DNA from: Haloarcula marismortui ATCC 43049
Lineage (GTDB): Archaea; Halobacteriota; Halobacteria; Halobacteriales; Haloarculaceae
Assembly (NCBI RefSeq): GCF_000011085.1
Contig: NC_006395.1
Coordinates: 1-64,000 of the forward strand
Length of the DNA stretch: 64,000 bases
Direction of reading: 5' to 3'
Shown here: piece by piece, positions 8,628 to 17,470 of the stretch
Layout of the letters: every line of letters begins with the position of its first letter
Position numbering within the stretch: position 1 is the first letter of the stretch
Translations under genes and position numbers: made by a program
The notes under the pieces: model-generated
The model's database searches: none
Seen by the model: the letters and a program-made list of their open reading frames with translations, nothing else
What the model was told of the DNA's origin: nothing

Positions 8628-10115
8628 ATGACTGATGACTCAGGGTTGGCGTCGCAGATCGGCCGACGGAAACTCCTTGCCCTCCTTGGATCAGCTGCGG
8701 TCACTGGCGGTGTCGTCCATGAAGTGTTTGGGAGTCGGTTTACTGGGCCCAGTGAGGAGCCGCTGGTCAGCGTGGAGGGGACGCCGGAGACAAAACCAGA
8801 TGGAGAAAATGCGCCAGAACCGAATGGGGAAAACATCAGGGATCACGGTGCGAAACCGAATCCGACTGATCCGGGCATTGAGGCCGCAGAGCGGAATCTG
8901 AATTCCCTCCAAGCTGCTGCTCAAGCGGCTGGTGCTCACGGGTCGATCTACGTTCCAGAGGGAACGTACTATATTGGCCGTAGAGGAGCGCAGTACGAAC
9001 CATTTAATCGGATCGGTGCCGACGGGGATATGCCACCCGGCATCTCAATTTATGGGGCCGGCCCACAAGCCTCGGAACTCGCTATTACCGAACGACTTCA
9101 GGCCGGGTCGCACCCGGTTCAAACGGCCTTCCGTTATATGGATGATGTGAACCACGGGACGGTCGTTATTAGGGATATACAGCTCAACGGGAACTATGAG
9201 AATCTCCCAAATCTTCGCGATTCCGGGGGCGGATCCAGGTGTATAAAAGTCGGTGGCAACGGGGACCTCCACATATCGAACACCCACATCCGCGGCTGGT
9301 ATCAAGAGGCTATCCTTGGCCGTGATGTGCTACGGACTGTCAACCGGTGTACCTTTGAGGACAATGCCATTGCCGATCACAATTATTCCGGTGGCAGACA
9401 CATCGGTCACCACATCACCACGCACGCGAGCAATGGTAATCCACTCAAAGTGACAAACTCCCGTTTCATCGACTGTTCCGGGAGCGCAATAGATGTCCGG
9501 TTTAATGCTGGCGAGATTTCTGTCAGAAACTGCTATGTGACTGGCACTGGTGCGAATTTTTGTAAGCTGAGTGCCGCATCTCTACTGGATGTCCGCCGTG
9601 TCTACCACCGCGCAAACACGCCCTCGCTTGAGGCCAAGCTTGATGATACCCCCGGACATGAATTTGATGGCCGACAGTTCATTCAGCGTATATCCGCCAG
9701 AGCGGACACTCCACCGACGGTACGTCTTAATGATGTCATTACAACAAATATGACAGACTATGCGCTCCAGTGTCGGATTGACGAGATGACCATCGAGGGA
9801 GATATGATAGCAATCGCTAAAACGAACATGCGGGAGGACAATGAGGTTATTAGAGACCGGGGCCCTGGATTGTTCTCGGATATCGATATCGGCCGGCTCT
9901 CAGTCCATGAGTGTAATGGCATGGTGTTCGACCTGAACTCATCAAGTGGCACTATCCGGACATTGGCGCGGAACAATAATCAGGGAGGACTCGGCAACAC
10001 AGCTGATCTCACGGTCGAAACGGATGCAAAGGGACAAGAGCCGTTCAAGCCATCAGTGCCGTCGCCATCGGCTGTCGGAATCAACACTGCGTCACACTCA
10101 GTTGTCTGGAGGTGA
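8628..10115 (+). CDS. Tat-exported pectate-lyase-like beta-helix protein
   Basis: It encodes 495 residues. A Tat signal (GRRKLLALLGSAAVTGGVV, residues about 12-30) is followed by a short acidic linker and then a right-handed beta-helix beginning IRDHGAKPNPTDPG and IYVPEGTYYIG. The helix is strongly similar to that of the 583-3069 product, with shared blocks such as HIRGWYQEAILGRDV and RFIDCSGSAIDVRFN, but the jelly-roll and Ig-like modules are missing here. It acts outside the cell; binding to or cleavage of acidic polysaccharide is an inference from fold. The intact signal-plus-domain arrangement is the reference for judging the split gene at 347-3069. Confidence 0.88.
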   Translation: MTDDSGLASQIGRRKLLALLGSAAVTGGVVHEVFGSRFTGPSEEPLVSVEGTPETKPDGENAPEPNGENIRDHGAKPNPTDPGIEAAERNLNSLQAAAQAAGAHGSIYVPEGTYYIGRRGAQYEPFNRIGADGDMPPGISIYGAGPQASELAITERLQAGSHPVQTAFRYMDDVNHGTVVIRDIQLNGNYENLPNLRDSGGGSRCIKVGGNGDLHISNTHIRGWYQEAILGRDVLRTVNRCTFEDNAIADHNYSGGRHIGHHITTHASNGNPLKVTNSRFIDCSGSAIDVRFNAGEISVRNCYVTGTGANFCKLSAASLLDVRRVYHRANTPSLEAKLDDTPGHEFDGRQFIQRISARADTPPTVRLNDVITTNMTDYALQCRIDEMTIEGDMIAIAKTNMREDNEVIRDRGPGLFSDIDIGRLSVHECNGMVFDLNSSSGTIRTLARNNNQGGLGNTADLTVETDAKGQEPFKPSVPSPSAVGINTASHSVVWR

Positions 10116-10189
10116 ATTAGTATGACCGGACACAGACTCACCGCCAGTCACCGAACAGATACCGTCCATAATTATCAGACAACACGATC

Positions 10190-10507
10190 ATGAATGGGTC
10201 AGACACCGGGATCAAAGGCTTGACGCTCGCATCACCAAAATCGGACACGGAGCCTCGGCTCCGCCGTTTTCTGCTGATTTATGTCATCGTACTCATATTG
10301 CTTTCGCTGGCGATGTGGTGGGTCGGATTCACGACGTTCAGTGTCTACTATGTCCTCGCCTTCCTGTGGTTTCTGGTCCTGAGCGTAATCCTGATTTCAC
10401 CGGAGGCCGATATGAAATGGACCCACGGTCTTCGATGGGCCAAGTGGATCGGTTGGGTACTGCTCATGTATGTACTCTTTAGACGTGTAATGCCCATTCT
10501 GGGATGA
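10190..10507 (+). CDS. Small membrane protein with about three transmembrane helices
   Basis: It encodes 105 residues. A polar, positively charged N-terminus leads to hydrophobic segments at about residues 26-45, 48-68 and 84-100. No family is recognised. It starts 74 bp after the beta-helix gene on the same strand and may be cotranscribed with it. A CCCC-T-rich-GGGG inverted repeat (10513-10529) with six Ts in its loop follows the stop codon and could end the transcript. Confidence 0.65.
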   Translation: MNGSDTGIKGLTLASPKSDTEPRLRRFLLIYVIVLILLSLAMWWVGFTTFSVYYVLAFLWFLVLSVILISPEADMKWTHGLRWAKWIGWVLLMYVLFRRVMPILG

Positions 10508-10673
10508 TTCAACCCCTTTTTTATAGGGGGAGAATCGGCTCGAAATCCAAAATAAACAGCTGGCTCAAGACGTACATAGTTTTATTTGTTATTGTCTATC
10601 TTCTAATCCGTACATCGAAGAAAGTCCGAGTACCGGATGCATACTTAATGAGACCCATTGCCAGTTAGCATTC

Positions 10674-11891
10674 ATGTACGATGCGGTCATAAGCGCGATG
10701 AACCACCCAGACCCCTTTAATCCCTACATGGGGTTGTTCAACTTCCGTTCCATCAAGGCGCTCAGTACGACAGACGCCAGTCTGGATGTCGTTACTCCTC
10801 GTCCGAGAGCGCCCCCGGTGGGCCCCTATTCAGAGTTCAGTGATATACCGAGTCGACATGATTACAGTTCTCACGAGGTCCATTATCCTAGATTCCTCTA
10901 CTTATTACCACAGAAGATATTTAAATACACGCTGTCATCTCGTTCGTTTTCGGAAATGCTTCCGAAATATATTTCAACGAACTTTGAGACACCAGATATC
11001 TGCCATGCTGGCCACATTCATTACGATGGTTACGGGTTGATTCCGTATTGTAGGACAAACGACATCCCACTAACAGTCATGGGGCGTGGGAAGATTTTGA
11101 ATAATTTCTATGACCTCTCACAATTAAGTCGGAAGAAGATCAGAGAGACTCTCAATTACGCGGATGGCATCTTTTGTGTGAGTAAATCACTTGCACGTAT
11201 CGCTAACAATATCACGGAAGCTCCGAAAGCGACTGTACTCCCCAATGGGGCGAATCCATCGCGGTATCCAACAGATAACGAGGCAGCGATTCGGCGGGAA
11301 CTGGGAATCGATCAAGAGACTACGCTCATCATGTTCTGTGGCGGGTATACGGAACGGAAAGGGATCAATGAAATTTGTGACGCTCTGGATAGCATTCGTA
11401 ACGACGACATAGCCTTCGTTTTCGTCGGTCATTACGGTGATCTTCGGACAGACCTCATCGGCGAACTCAAGGCTAGTCACCACGAGAATTATCGGGTCCT
11501 CTGGGAAGTCCCGCCACTGGGTCTCCGCCGTTGGTTCGCTGCCGCCGATATTTTCATGCTCCCAAGCCACGCAGAAGGCCGACCGAACACGATATACGAG
11601 TCGATGGCCAGCGAAACCGCGGTAGTAGCCTCTGCTGTGTCCGGTATCCCAGAACAGGTTGTGGACGGAGAAACAGGTCTCTTGATCCCGGAGAAAGACT
11701 CCAACGCACTTACTACTGCTCTGAACAGCCTCATTGACGATTCAAAGGAGCGAGAACGAATGGGGACAAACGGTAAGCAGCGGTTGATATCGAAGGGCTG
11801 GACGTGGGAGGCGCACGGTCAACGACTTGCGACTCTCCACGAATCAATCATCAATGACGGCCAGCTTCCCGCGTCCGAAGTCCTGGGCTAG
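10674..11891 (+). CDS. Family 4 glycosyltransferase
   Basis: It encodes 405 residues with a GT-B fold. The C-terminal half is diagnostic: TTLIMFCGGYTERKGI (strand of the nucleotide-binding domain), then the E-x7-E donor motif EGRPNTIYE, followed by ASAVSGIPEQVVDGETGLLI. The N-terminal acceptor domain is unusual and AT-rich at DNA level (about 10,900-11,200), suggesting acquisition by transfer. It converges with the GT4 gene on the other strand with a gap of only 19 bp. Likely role: retaining transfer of a sugar during assembly of a surface glycan. Confidence 0.92.
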   Translation: MYDAVISAMNHPDPFNPYMGLFNFRSIKALSTTDASLDVVTPRPRAPPVGPYSEFSDIPSRHDYSSHEVHYPRFLYLLPQKIFKYTLSSRSFSEMLPKYISTNFETPDICHAGHIHYDGYGLIPYCRTNDIPLTVMGRGKILNNFYDLSQLSRKKIRETLNYADGIFCVSKSLARIANNITEAPKATVLPNGANPSRYPTDNEAAIRRELGIDQETTLIMFCGGYTERKGINEICDALDSIRNDDIAFVFVGHYGDLRTDLIGELKASHHENYRVLWEVPPLGLRRWFAAADIFMLPSHAEGRPNTIYESMASETAVVASAVSGIPEQVVDGETGLLIPEKDSNALTTALNSLIDDSKERERMGTNGKQRLISKGWTWEAHGQRLATLHESIINDGQLPASEVLG

Positions 11892-11910
11892 TACATAACA
11901 GGTAGTGCTG

Positions 11911-13119
11911 TTAAGATGTGAAGACGTGCTCTTCTAAGAACTGCTCGTACGCATCAAACACGGGTTTCGGCGAGAAGTCGTCGGCGCGGGACCGCAACCG
12001 ATCAGAGTCGGGCGGGTCAGCGAGCGTGTCACAGACTGCGTTGGCTAACCCATCAATATCGTCCATTGGGACAAGTGTGCCGTGCTCTCCATCGGAGAGA
12101 ATTTCTCTGGGGCCGCTTGGACAGTCCGTCGACACGACTGGGCATCCAACCGCCAAACACTCGATCAGGACCGTCGGTAGCCCTTCATACCGGGACGAGA
12201 GGAGAAAGACATCTGACTTTCTCATATATCGATACGGGTTATCGACGAATCCGGGAAGAGACACGGTGTCTGACAACCCCAGTCGCTCGACTGTCGCCTG
12301 AACTTGCTCTCGGCACGGTCCTTTTCCCGCGATGATTGCACGTGCGTCGGGGTTCTTGTTGACAATCTTCTCGAACGCACGGACCCATCCATCCAGATTC
12401 TTTTGCCGTGCGTGTCGCCCAACAAATAGGACGACATCTCGATCGTTGCCTTCTACCCACTCGTGTTCGACTGGTTGGCTGGCCCGCTCACGAATCTGTT
12501 CGACATCCACAGGGTTGTATAGGACTGAAATATCCGATCGTTCGACTGGTGTTCTGTCAGTGAGGCTGTCCGCGACGCCTTCAGAAACACTGACTATTTG
12601 ATCCGAAGCGGGGTAAAGCCGGGGAACGATTCGTCTGACAATCTGGTCTTTCGGTGTCGCCTCGACTTCGTGTCCGAACGCAGAGTGTTGCGTCGGAATC
12701 ACAGCAGTATCGGTGTTGAGGAACCGATTGATAGCGAGTGAGACAATGCTCGGGTGTTCGAGATGTGGAAATAACGCTGCCGGCTTGCGTTTATTCAAAT
12801 ATGTAGCCAGAAACGGCAGGTGTGCGGCCACCCCGACCACTGGCGTCGTCGATGGTGGGAGCTCGACGATAGACACCTGTTCTGATAACTCTGATCGGAG
12901 TTCACCGCTTGCCCGTGACAATAGAAGATCAATGTCGTATCCTCGGGTGGCCAGTCCGTTCGCAATTGTGATTGCGACCTGCTCTGCACCGCCGACGGAG
13001 AGGTCTGGAATGAAGAATGCCAGCAGCGGTCTGTCGCCATCTGTCGCAGTTGAAGTGTCTTGTTCGGGGACTGTCGAGACAGCAGAACCAGTACCGTCTG
13101 AAAGCGTCGACTCGTCCAT
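11911..13119 (-). CDS. Family 4 glycosyltransferase
   Basis: It encodes 402 residues. After an acidic leader of about 30 residues comes LLAFFIPDLSVGGAEQV, the typical start of a GT-B acceptor domain with the GGAE motif. The donor domain includes VLFVGRHARQKNLDG and the E-x7-E motif EGLPTVLIE, followed by VVSTDCPSGPREIL. This combination matches haloarchaeal WcaA/RfaB-like enzymes of GT4. It is cytoplasmic or membrane-associated and probably acts on a lipid-linked oligosaccharide. Sugar specificity cannot be read. Confidence 0.93.
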   Translation of the reverse strand: MDESTLSDGTGSAVSTVPEQDTSTATDGDRPLLAFFIPDLSVGGAEQVAITIANGLATRGYDIDLLLSRASGELRSELSEQVSIVELPPSTTPVVGVAAHLPFLATYLNKRKPAALFPHLEHPSIVSLAINRFLNTDTAVIPTQHSAFGHEVEATPKDQIVRRIVPRLYPASDQIVSVSEGVADSLTDRTPVERSDISVLYNPVDVEQIRERASQPVEHEWVEGNDRDVVLFVGRHARQKNLDGWVRAFEKIVNKNPDARAIIAGKGPCREQVQATVERLGLSDTVSLPGFVDNPYRYMRKSDVFLLSSRYEGLPTVLIECLAVGCPVVSTDCPSGPREILSDGEHGTLVPMDDIDGLANAVCDTLADPPDSDRLRSRADDFSPKPVFDAYEQFLEEHVFTS

Positions 13120-13190
13120 TATCGTGTTGAACCCGTCAGATAGCCTTTGTTAATCACTGGGTTCCAGAGTTGAATACTAAAAAAATATCT

Positions 13191-13406
13191 TCAGTTCACG
13201 GATATTGTTTCGGTCAGTTTCCGCCGCAAAGAGATTGCCGCCCTGTGGCTCCACTCCTCTCCTGTGCAAGCGAGCAGATAGGGATGGACAGGACGATTGA
13301 ACGAGTTGGCACGAAAGGCCAGTAAGAGATGCTTACAAGATTCATCGTACCGTCCAGCATATATTGTGACTGTGCCAGCGAGCGTCGCATGGACGCAAGG
13401 AAACAT
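13191..13406 (-). pseudogene. Orphan C-terminal tail of a GT2 glycosyltransferase
   Basis: The frame read from 13406 down to the stop at 13191 gives 71 residues including RYDESCKHLLLAFRAN, PVHPYLLACTGEEWS and SLRRKLTETI. They align without gaps to the last 70 residues of the GT2 at 7266-8243 (RYKEARKYFLLSALAN, PVYPHLFASLGGKWS, SLRQQVTNG). No GT-A catalytic domain precedes it, because the upstream DNA is the DUF1616 gene in another frame, whose stop lies 22 bp away. I read it as the remnant of a deleted glycosyltransferase. Confidence 0.75.
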
Positions 13407-13428
13407 TATAAGATATGGGCCGACAATG

Positions 13429-14406
13429 TCAGCCACTGGTAACGTTAACCCAGATATGCGTACGGCGATACGCGTTCTCGGGGCGGGGATTCGACTCAAC
13501 AGGTGCTTCGCCCCGATAGAGAAGGTAAGAAACTCGAATGCCATCACCGACCAGCGTGGGTGACATTTCATGAGGCCGCTCAAGAGTTTCACCGGCCACA
13601 ACGCGGCTCCTGAACCGGTCAATCCGCGCGGTAGCTAGGACATTGCCGTTCTTGATTCTCTGAGCGACGACTACAACTGTGTAATTTAGATCTTGTCCTT
13701 CATGATTACCAATGGTGACTTGAACGGTCCGGGAACTACCGAGTGCAATTTGTGACGGATACTCAGACGCAGTGGACTCCCCGTTGTTGGATTCAGTTAC
13801 CAGCGCAAATTCGGTAAACTGTTCACCCCGTTCAGTCGATATGGCCGCGTAACCGATCCCAGTACCGGAGAGAAGGAGCCCTAATACAAGCAAAATGTGT
13901 AGCATTGAAACACTCGCAGTCGGCGGTAGAGATGCTCGGCTCCTGGCAGTTGTCACCCACCGCAGGGGACTGAAACGCTCGTCTGATGGTACTCGCAGCC
14001 GTCGAATCGTTGCAGCAATCGTGAGGAGCACTGTCGTGACGCCGATAGAGAGTTGGTACGGCCCTGTAGTCCCACTAGACGAAACCAAGACTACACCCAG
14101 CCCCAATAGCGGGACTATACAAACACTGCTCCCGACCGCAAGGACAAATCGTTCGCCTGTGGAAATTCGCCTCTCCCAGTTGCCAAACGAGCTATCTGTC
14201 TCGGAGGAACCGCGTGGGAATAGAAGCGCAATCAGAGCGTATCCCGGCGCAATAAGCACCGCCCCCAGCCCTAAAAGAACTCTTGCGGGTGACTGTCCAA
14301 TGTACCCCTGGGTGGCGGCAAGCTGCCAGAGGCCGAGGAGTCCGACCAGCAGAAGATCGATCGGGAACGACTCCGTCTCGATGTTCGTATCTACATCAGT
14401 AGCCAT
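13429..14406 (-). CDS. DUF1616 family membrane protein
   Basis: The product is about 325 residues from the Met of MATDVDTNIETES; an ATG at 14514 would add 36 residues of poor quality. Hydrophobic helices occur near residues 15-32, 40-60, 85-108, 113-130 and 165-185, followed by an extracytoplasmic beta-rich domain with TVQVTIGNHEGQDLNYTVVV, the DUF1616 signature. DUF1616 proteins are common in archaeal glycosylation and exopolysaccharide loci; the domain resembles NEW3-type beta-sandwiches. Function is not established. Its 3' end abuts the GT2 remnant, so deletion of a neighbouring glycosyltransferase happened right at this gene. Confidence 0.88.
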   Translation of the reverse strand: MATDVDTNIETESFPIDLLLVGLLGLWQLAATQGYIGQSPARVLLGLGAVLIAPGYALIALLFPRGSSETDSSFGNWERRISTGERFVLAVGSSVCIVPLLGLGVVLVSSSGTTGPYQLSIGVTTVLLTIAATIRRLRVPSDERFSPLRWVTTARSRASLPPTASVSMLHILLVLGLLLSGTGIGYAAISTERGEQFTEFALVTESNNGESTASEYPSQIALGSSRTVQVTIGNHEGQDLNYTVVVVAQRIKNGNVLATARIDRFRSRVVAGETLERPHEMSPTLVGDGIRVSYLLYRGEAPVESNPRPENAYRRTHIWVNVTSG

Positions 14407-14704
14407 TATCGCTTGGTGAGGGTGAAGTAATAAAATTAGACAGTTACTACCTGTGCAGACAGCCGGGTAGTGTTGAGAATGGTCGTCGGTTATTTGATCT
14501 ACCAGTTTGCTCACTGGCTGACGAACAGACTGTCGTCAGTCAATGGATTGCTACTGGAAAAGCAATTGTGCAGAACACGGCCGTTTAGTTGTACGTGATT
14601 GAGTCGTTATTCCTTTATCCATAGTCAAGCGAATCGTCAGAGACCGGTCAATTCAATTTCAAGAATTCAGACTCACTATTGAGGGGCGGTGCTTATTGCT
14701 CCAG

Positions 14705-15820
14705 TCACTCGGTGGGTGTCACTGCTTCTCTGGCGGGGAGTTCCGGAATCGTATCAACAATCTGAACGGCGGCTGTCCCATCTCCAAAAGGCGTTTTCCA
14801 GTCCCCAGCCTTTCCACGCATTTGTGTCGCCGCCGCAACGATAGCGCTCGGCTCCCGACCGGCAACGCAGTTCGCACCGACGAACGCCGTCTCGGGCCGT
14901 TCGGTCCCGTAGCGGAGCGTTACACACGGCGTCCCGAGGATACTTGTTTCCTCCTGAACCCCGCCTGAATCGGTGAACACCACGTCCGCTGTACTCTCCA
15001 AACGGAGGAAATCAAAGAACCCCAGCGGCTCGACGAGTCGAATCCGGGCCGGGACCGCGATACCGAACTCTTCGAGGCGGTCCTCTGCCCGGGGGTGTAT
15101 CGGATAGATGACCTCCTGGTCCGCTTGAGCGCTCGCCCGAGAGACGCCGCTGAGAATTCGCTCGAACGCGTCACGGTCATCAACCGTCTCTACACGGTGG
15201 GCGGTCAGGAGATCGAACTGCCCCTCAGTGAGGCCGAGTTCGCTCAGAATCCGACTTTCGCTCGCGGCTCTATCGTCGTAGGTCTGGACTGCATCCACAA
15301 CCGTGTTCCCGGTAACCGTGATGCGGTCTTCCGGAATGCCCTCGTTCCGGAGTAGCGCCGCCGTCTCCTCAGTCGGTGGGAAGAGGTGGTCGGAGATGTG
15401 GTCGATGATGACCCGATTGGTTTCCTCGGGCATATCGTCGTCGAAGCTCCGAAGCCCGGCTTCAACGTGGGCCACATCGACGTCCACCTTGCTCCCCACG
15501 AGTGCGCCCGCGAGCGTCGAGTTCGTATCCCCCTGAACGAACACGACTGCCGGTTCGATGTCGTGGAGTTCCTCCTCGATGCCGGCGAGCATGGCTCCGG
15601 TCTGGGCCCCGTGATCATCGGAGCCGACCTCCAGATTCGCATCCGGCGGCGATAGCCCGAGCTGTCGAAAGAAGACCGCGTCCAGCGAGTCCGAGTAGTG
15701 CTGCCCGGTGTGGATTACGTGCGTGTCAACACCGCGCCGGTGACACTCCTGGATTACCGGTGCTAGCTTGATTATCTCCGGACGCGTTCCGAGCACGAAG
15801 CTGACGTTGCTTCCTGTCAT
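14705..15820 (-). CDS. wecB: UDP-N-acetylglucosamine 2-epimerase (non-hydrolysing)
   Basis: It encodes 371 residues, the usual length. Family motifs in order are VLGTRPEIIKLAPVI, VIHTGQHYSD, FVQGDTNSTLAGAL, VEAGLRSFD and PEETNRVIIDHISD, then TDSGGVQEE in the C-terminal domain. It interconverts UDP-GlcNAc and UDP-ManNAc in the cytoplasm. The next gene on the same strand upstream (15973-17253) is the matching dehydrogenase, 152 bp away, so the two supply UDP-ManNAcA for the local glycosyltransferases. Confidence 0.95.
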   Translation of the reverse strand: MTGSNVSFVLGTRPEIIKLAPVIQECHRRGVDTHVIHTGQHYSDSLDAVFFRQLGLSPPDANLEVGSDDHGAQTGAMLAGIEEELHDIEPAVVFVQGDTNSTLAGALVGSKVDVDVAHVEAGLRSFDDDMPEETNRVIIDHISDHLFPPTEETAALLRNEGIPEDRITVTGNTVVDAVQTYDDRAASESRILSELGLTEGQFDLLTAHRVETVDDRDAFERILSGVSRASAQADQEVIYPIHPRAEDRLEEFGIAVPARIRLVEPLGFFDFLRLESTADVVFTDSGGVQEETSILGTPCVTLRYGTERPETAFVGANCVAGREPSAIVAAATQMRGKAGDWKTPFGDGTAAVQIVDTIPELPAREAVTPTE

Positions 15821-15972
15821 TGTGGTCCCCGGTTTCGCAGGTCAGGCGTCCGATACCAGTCGCGTCCAGTCGGTTCCATACCGGTTTCGTAAGCAACTAA
15901 CAGAATTGTTATAAGCTTCCTACGCCGTCGGTTCTGCGCGTCACTGCATTGTCTGTCGGGGATGTGCCTAGC

Positions 15973-17253
15973 TCAGATTGTCCGGACATCGAATCCATGA
16001 TCGGTCCACCGCTCCGCGTCGATAACGTCGACCGGGTCGATCACGGTCCGTCCCGACATCTTCGAACCAATAGCTTCCGGGTCGAGGTCGCCGAACTCGT
16101 CGTGTGACGCCCCGAATATCACCGCATGAGCGCCGTCGACTGCCGTTTCGAGCGAGACGAGTTGCAGCCTCGAATCCGTCGCTCGCGGGTCGTGGATGGT
16201 AACCGAGCTCTCGCCCCACCCGCCGTCAACGGCTGTACGAGCCTCTGTCGTGATGTCTCCAAGCAGTTTCGCGACCTCTAGGCCGGGGCTGTTCCGAGTG
16301 TCGCTGACGTTCCCCTTGTACGTGATTCCGAGGACGGCCACAGTCTTGCCGTGTAGCGAGCCAACGGCGTCTTCAACCATTCTGACGACGTGTTCCGGCA
16401 TCCGGTCGTTGACCTGACTCGCCACGTCGAGTAGTTCCGTCGCACCTGTCCCGTCGCTCAGGAAGTGCGGGTCGACGGGGAGACAGTGTCCGCCGACGCC
16501 GGGTCCCGGATTCAGGATGTCGACCCGCGGATGGTTGTTCGCGAGACTGATGGCAGACCGCACGTCGACGCCGTAGTTCTCGGCCAGTAGTGCAAGCGTG
16601 TTCGCGTACGCGATGCTGACGTTCCGCTTCGCGTTCTGTGCGAGTTTCACGAACTCGGCGGTCGTCGGGTCAGCGCTGACATGGATCTCCCCGCTGGTGA
16701 GCGACTCGTAGAGTGCCTTGATCGTTCTGACAGACGCCTCGTCGACGCCGCCGACGATGCGGTCGTTCGTGCGGAGTTCGCTGAGCGTGTTCCCCGGCAT
16801 CACTGTTTCTGGCGTGTATCCTAACTCTACGTCGTCTCCGACGTCGAGCCCCTCTCGGGAAAGAATCGGGGCCAGGACTTCGGTGGTCGTTCCCGGCGGG
16901 ACCGTCGACTCCAGAATTACGGTGTCGCCTGACCTGAGTACGCTTGCCACGTTCCGTCCGGCGTCTTTCACGTAGGTGAGGTCCGCTTCGCCGTTCATCT
17001 CGTCGTACGGCGTCGGCACACAGATTACGTGTACATCGGCTGGTTGCGGCTGGCGGCTCAGCGCCAAGTTCCCCTCCAGTGCGTCCTGCACGTACGATTC
17101 GAAATCCGGTTCGCTGACTGTCGGTTCGCCCTCGCTGAGACGTTCAAGCACGTCTTCATCGACGTCGAAACCGATGACCTCGGTACCGTTGTTGGCGAAA
17201 TGTGCCGCGGTCGCGAGCCCAATGTATCCGAGCCCGTGGACGCAGATAGTCAC
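15973..17253 (-). CDS. wecC: UDP-N-acetyl-D-mannosamine dehydrogenase
   Basis: It encodes 426 residues of the UDP-glucose/UDP-ManNAc dehydrogenase family. The N-terminal Rossmann motif is VHGLGYIGLATA. LESTVPPGTT, the helix LAQNAKRNVSIAYAN and the catalytic-cysteine motif GPGVGGHCLPVDP follow, then LGITYKGNVSDTRNSP in the C-terminal domain. It oxidises C6 of UDP-ManNAc with two NAD+ to give UDP-ManNAcA; a UDP-glucose or UDP-GlcNAc dehydrogenase is the alternative, but the wecB neighbour favours ManNAc. Confidence 0.93.
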   Translation of the reverse strand: MTICVHGLGYIGLATAAHFANNGTEVIGFDVDEDVLERLSEGEPTVSEPDFESYVQDALEGNLALSRQPQPADVHVICVPTPYDEMNGEADLTYVKDAGRNVASVLRSGDTVILESTVPPGTTTEVLAPILSREGLDVGDDVELGYTPETVMPGNTLSELRTNDRIVGGVDEASVRTIKALYESLTSGEIHVSADPTTAEFVKLAQNAKRNVSIAYANTLALLAENYGVDVRSAISLANNHPRVDILNPGPGVGGHCLPVDPHFLSDGTGATELLDVASQVNDRMPEHVVRMVEDAVGSLHGKTVAVLGITYKGNVSDTRNSPGLEVAKLLGDITTEARTAVDGGWGESSVTIHDPRATDSRLQLVSLETAVDGAHAVIFGASHDEFGDLDPEAIGSKMSGRTVIDPVDVIDAERWTDHGFDVRTI

Positions 17254-17470
17254 CTTTCCGAGGCCTCCCGTGGTTCCCCGGATGATTCACGGCGCTGTCC
17301 TCGTTCCAGACAGTCCGGTTTGGGTTCGTGTCCCATTGGCCTACGAATGAGATACGGTACTCTTTGTTATGCAGAAGTTGTGTACGGTCGGCGGCCACAG
17401 GCACCGGGTAAACACTGCCTGACAGACAGTGAGGCACAGGGTAATAGCTGGCCTGCCGTCGCGTCGCCGG

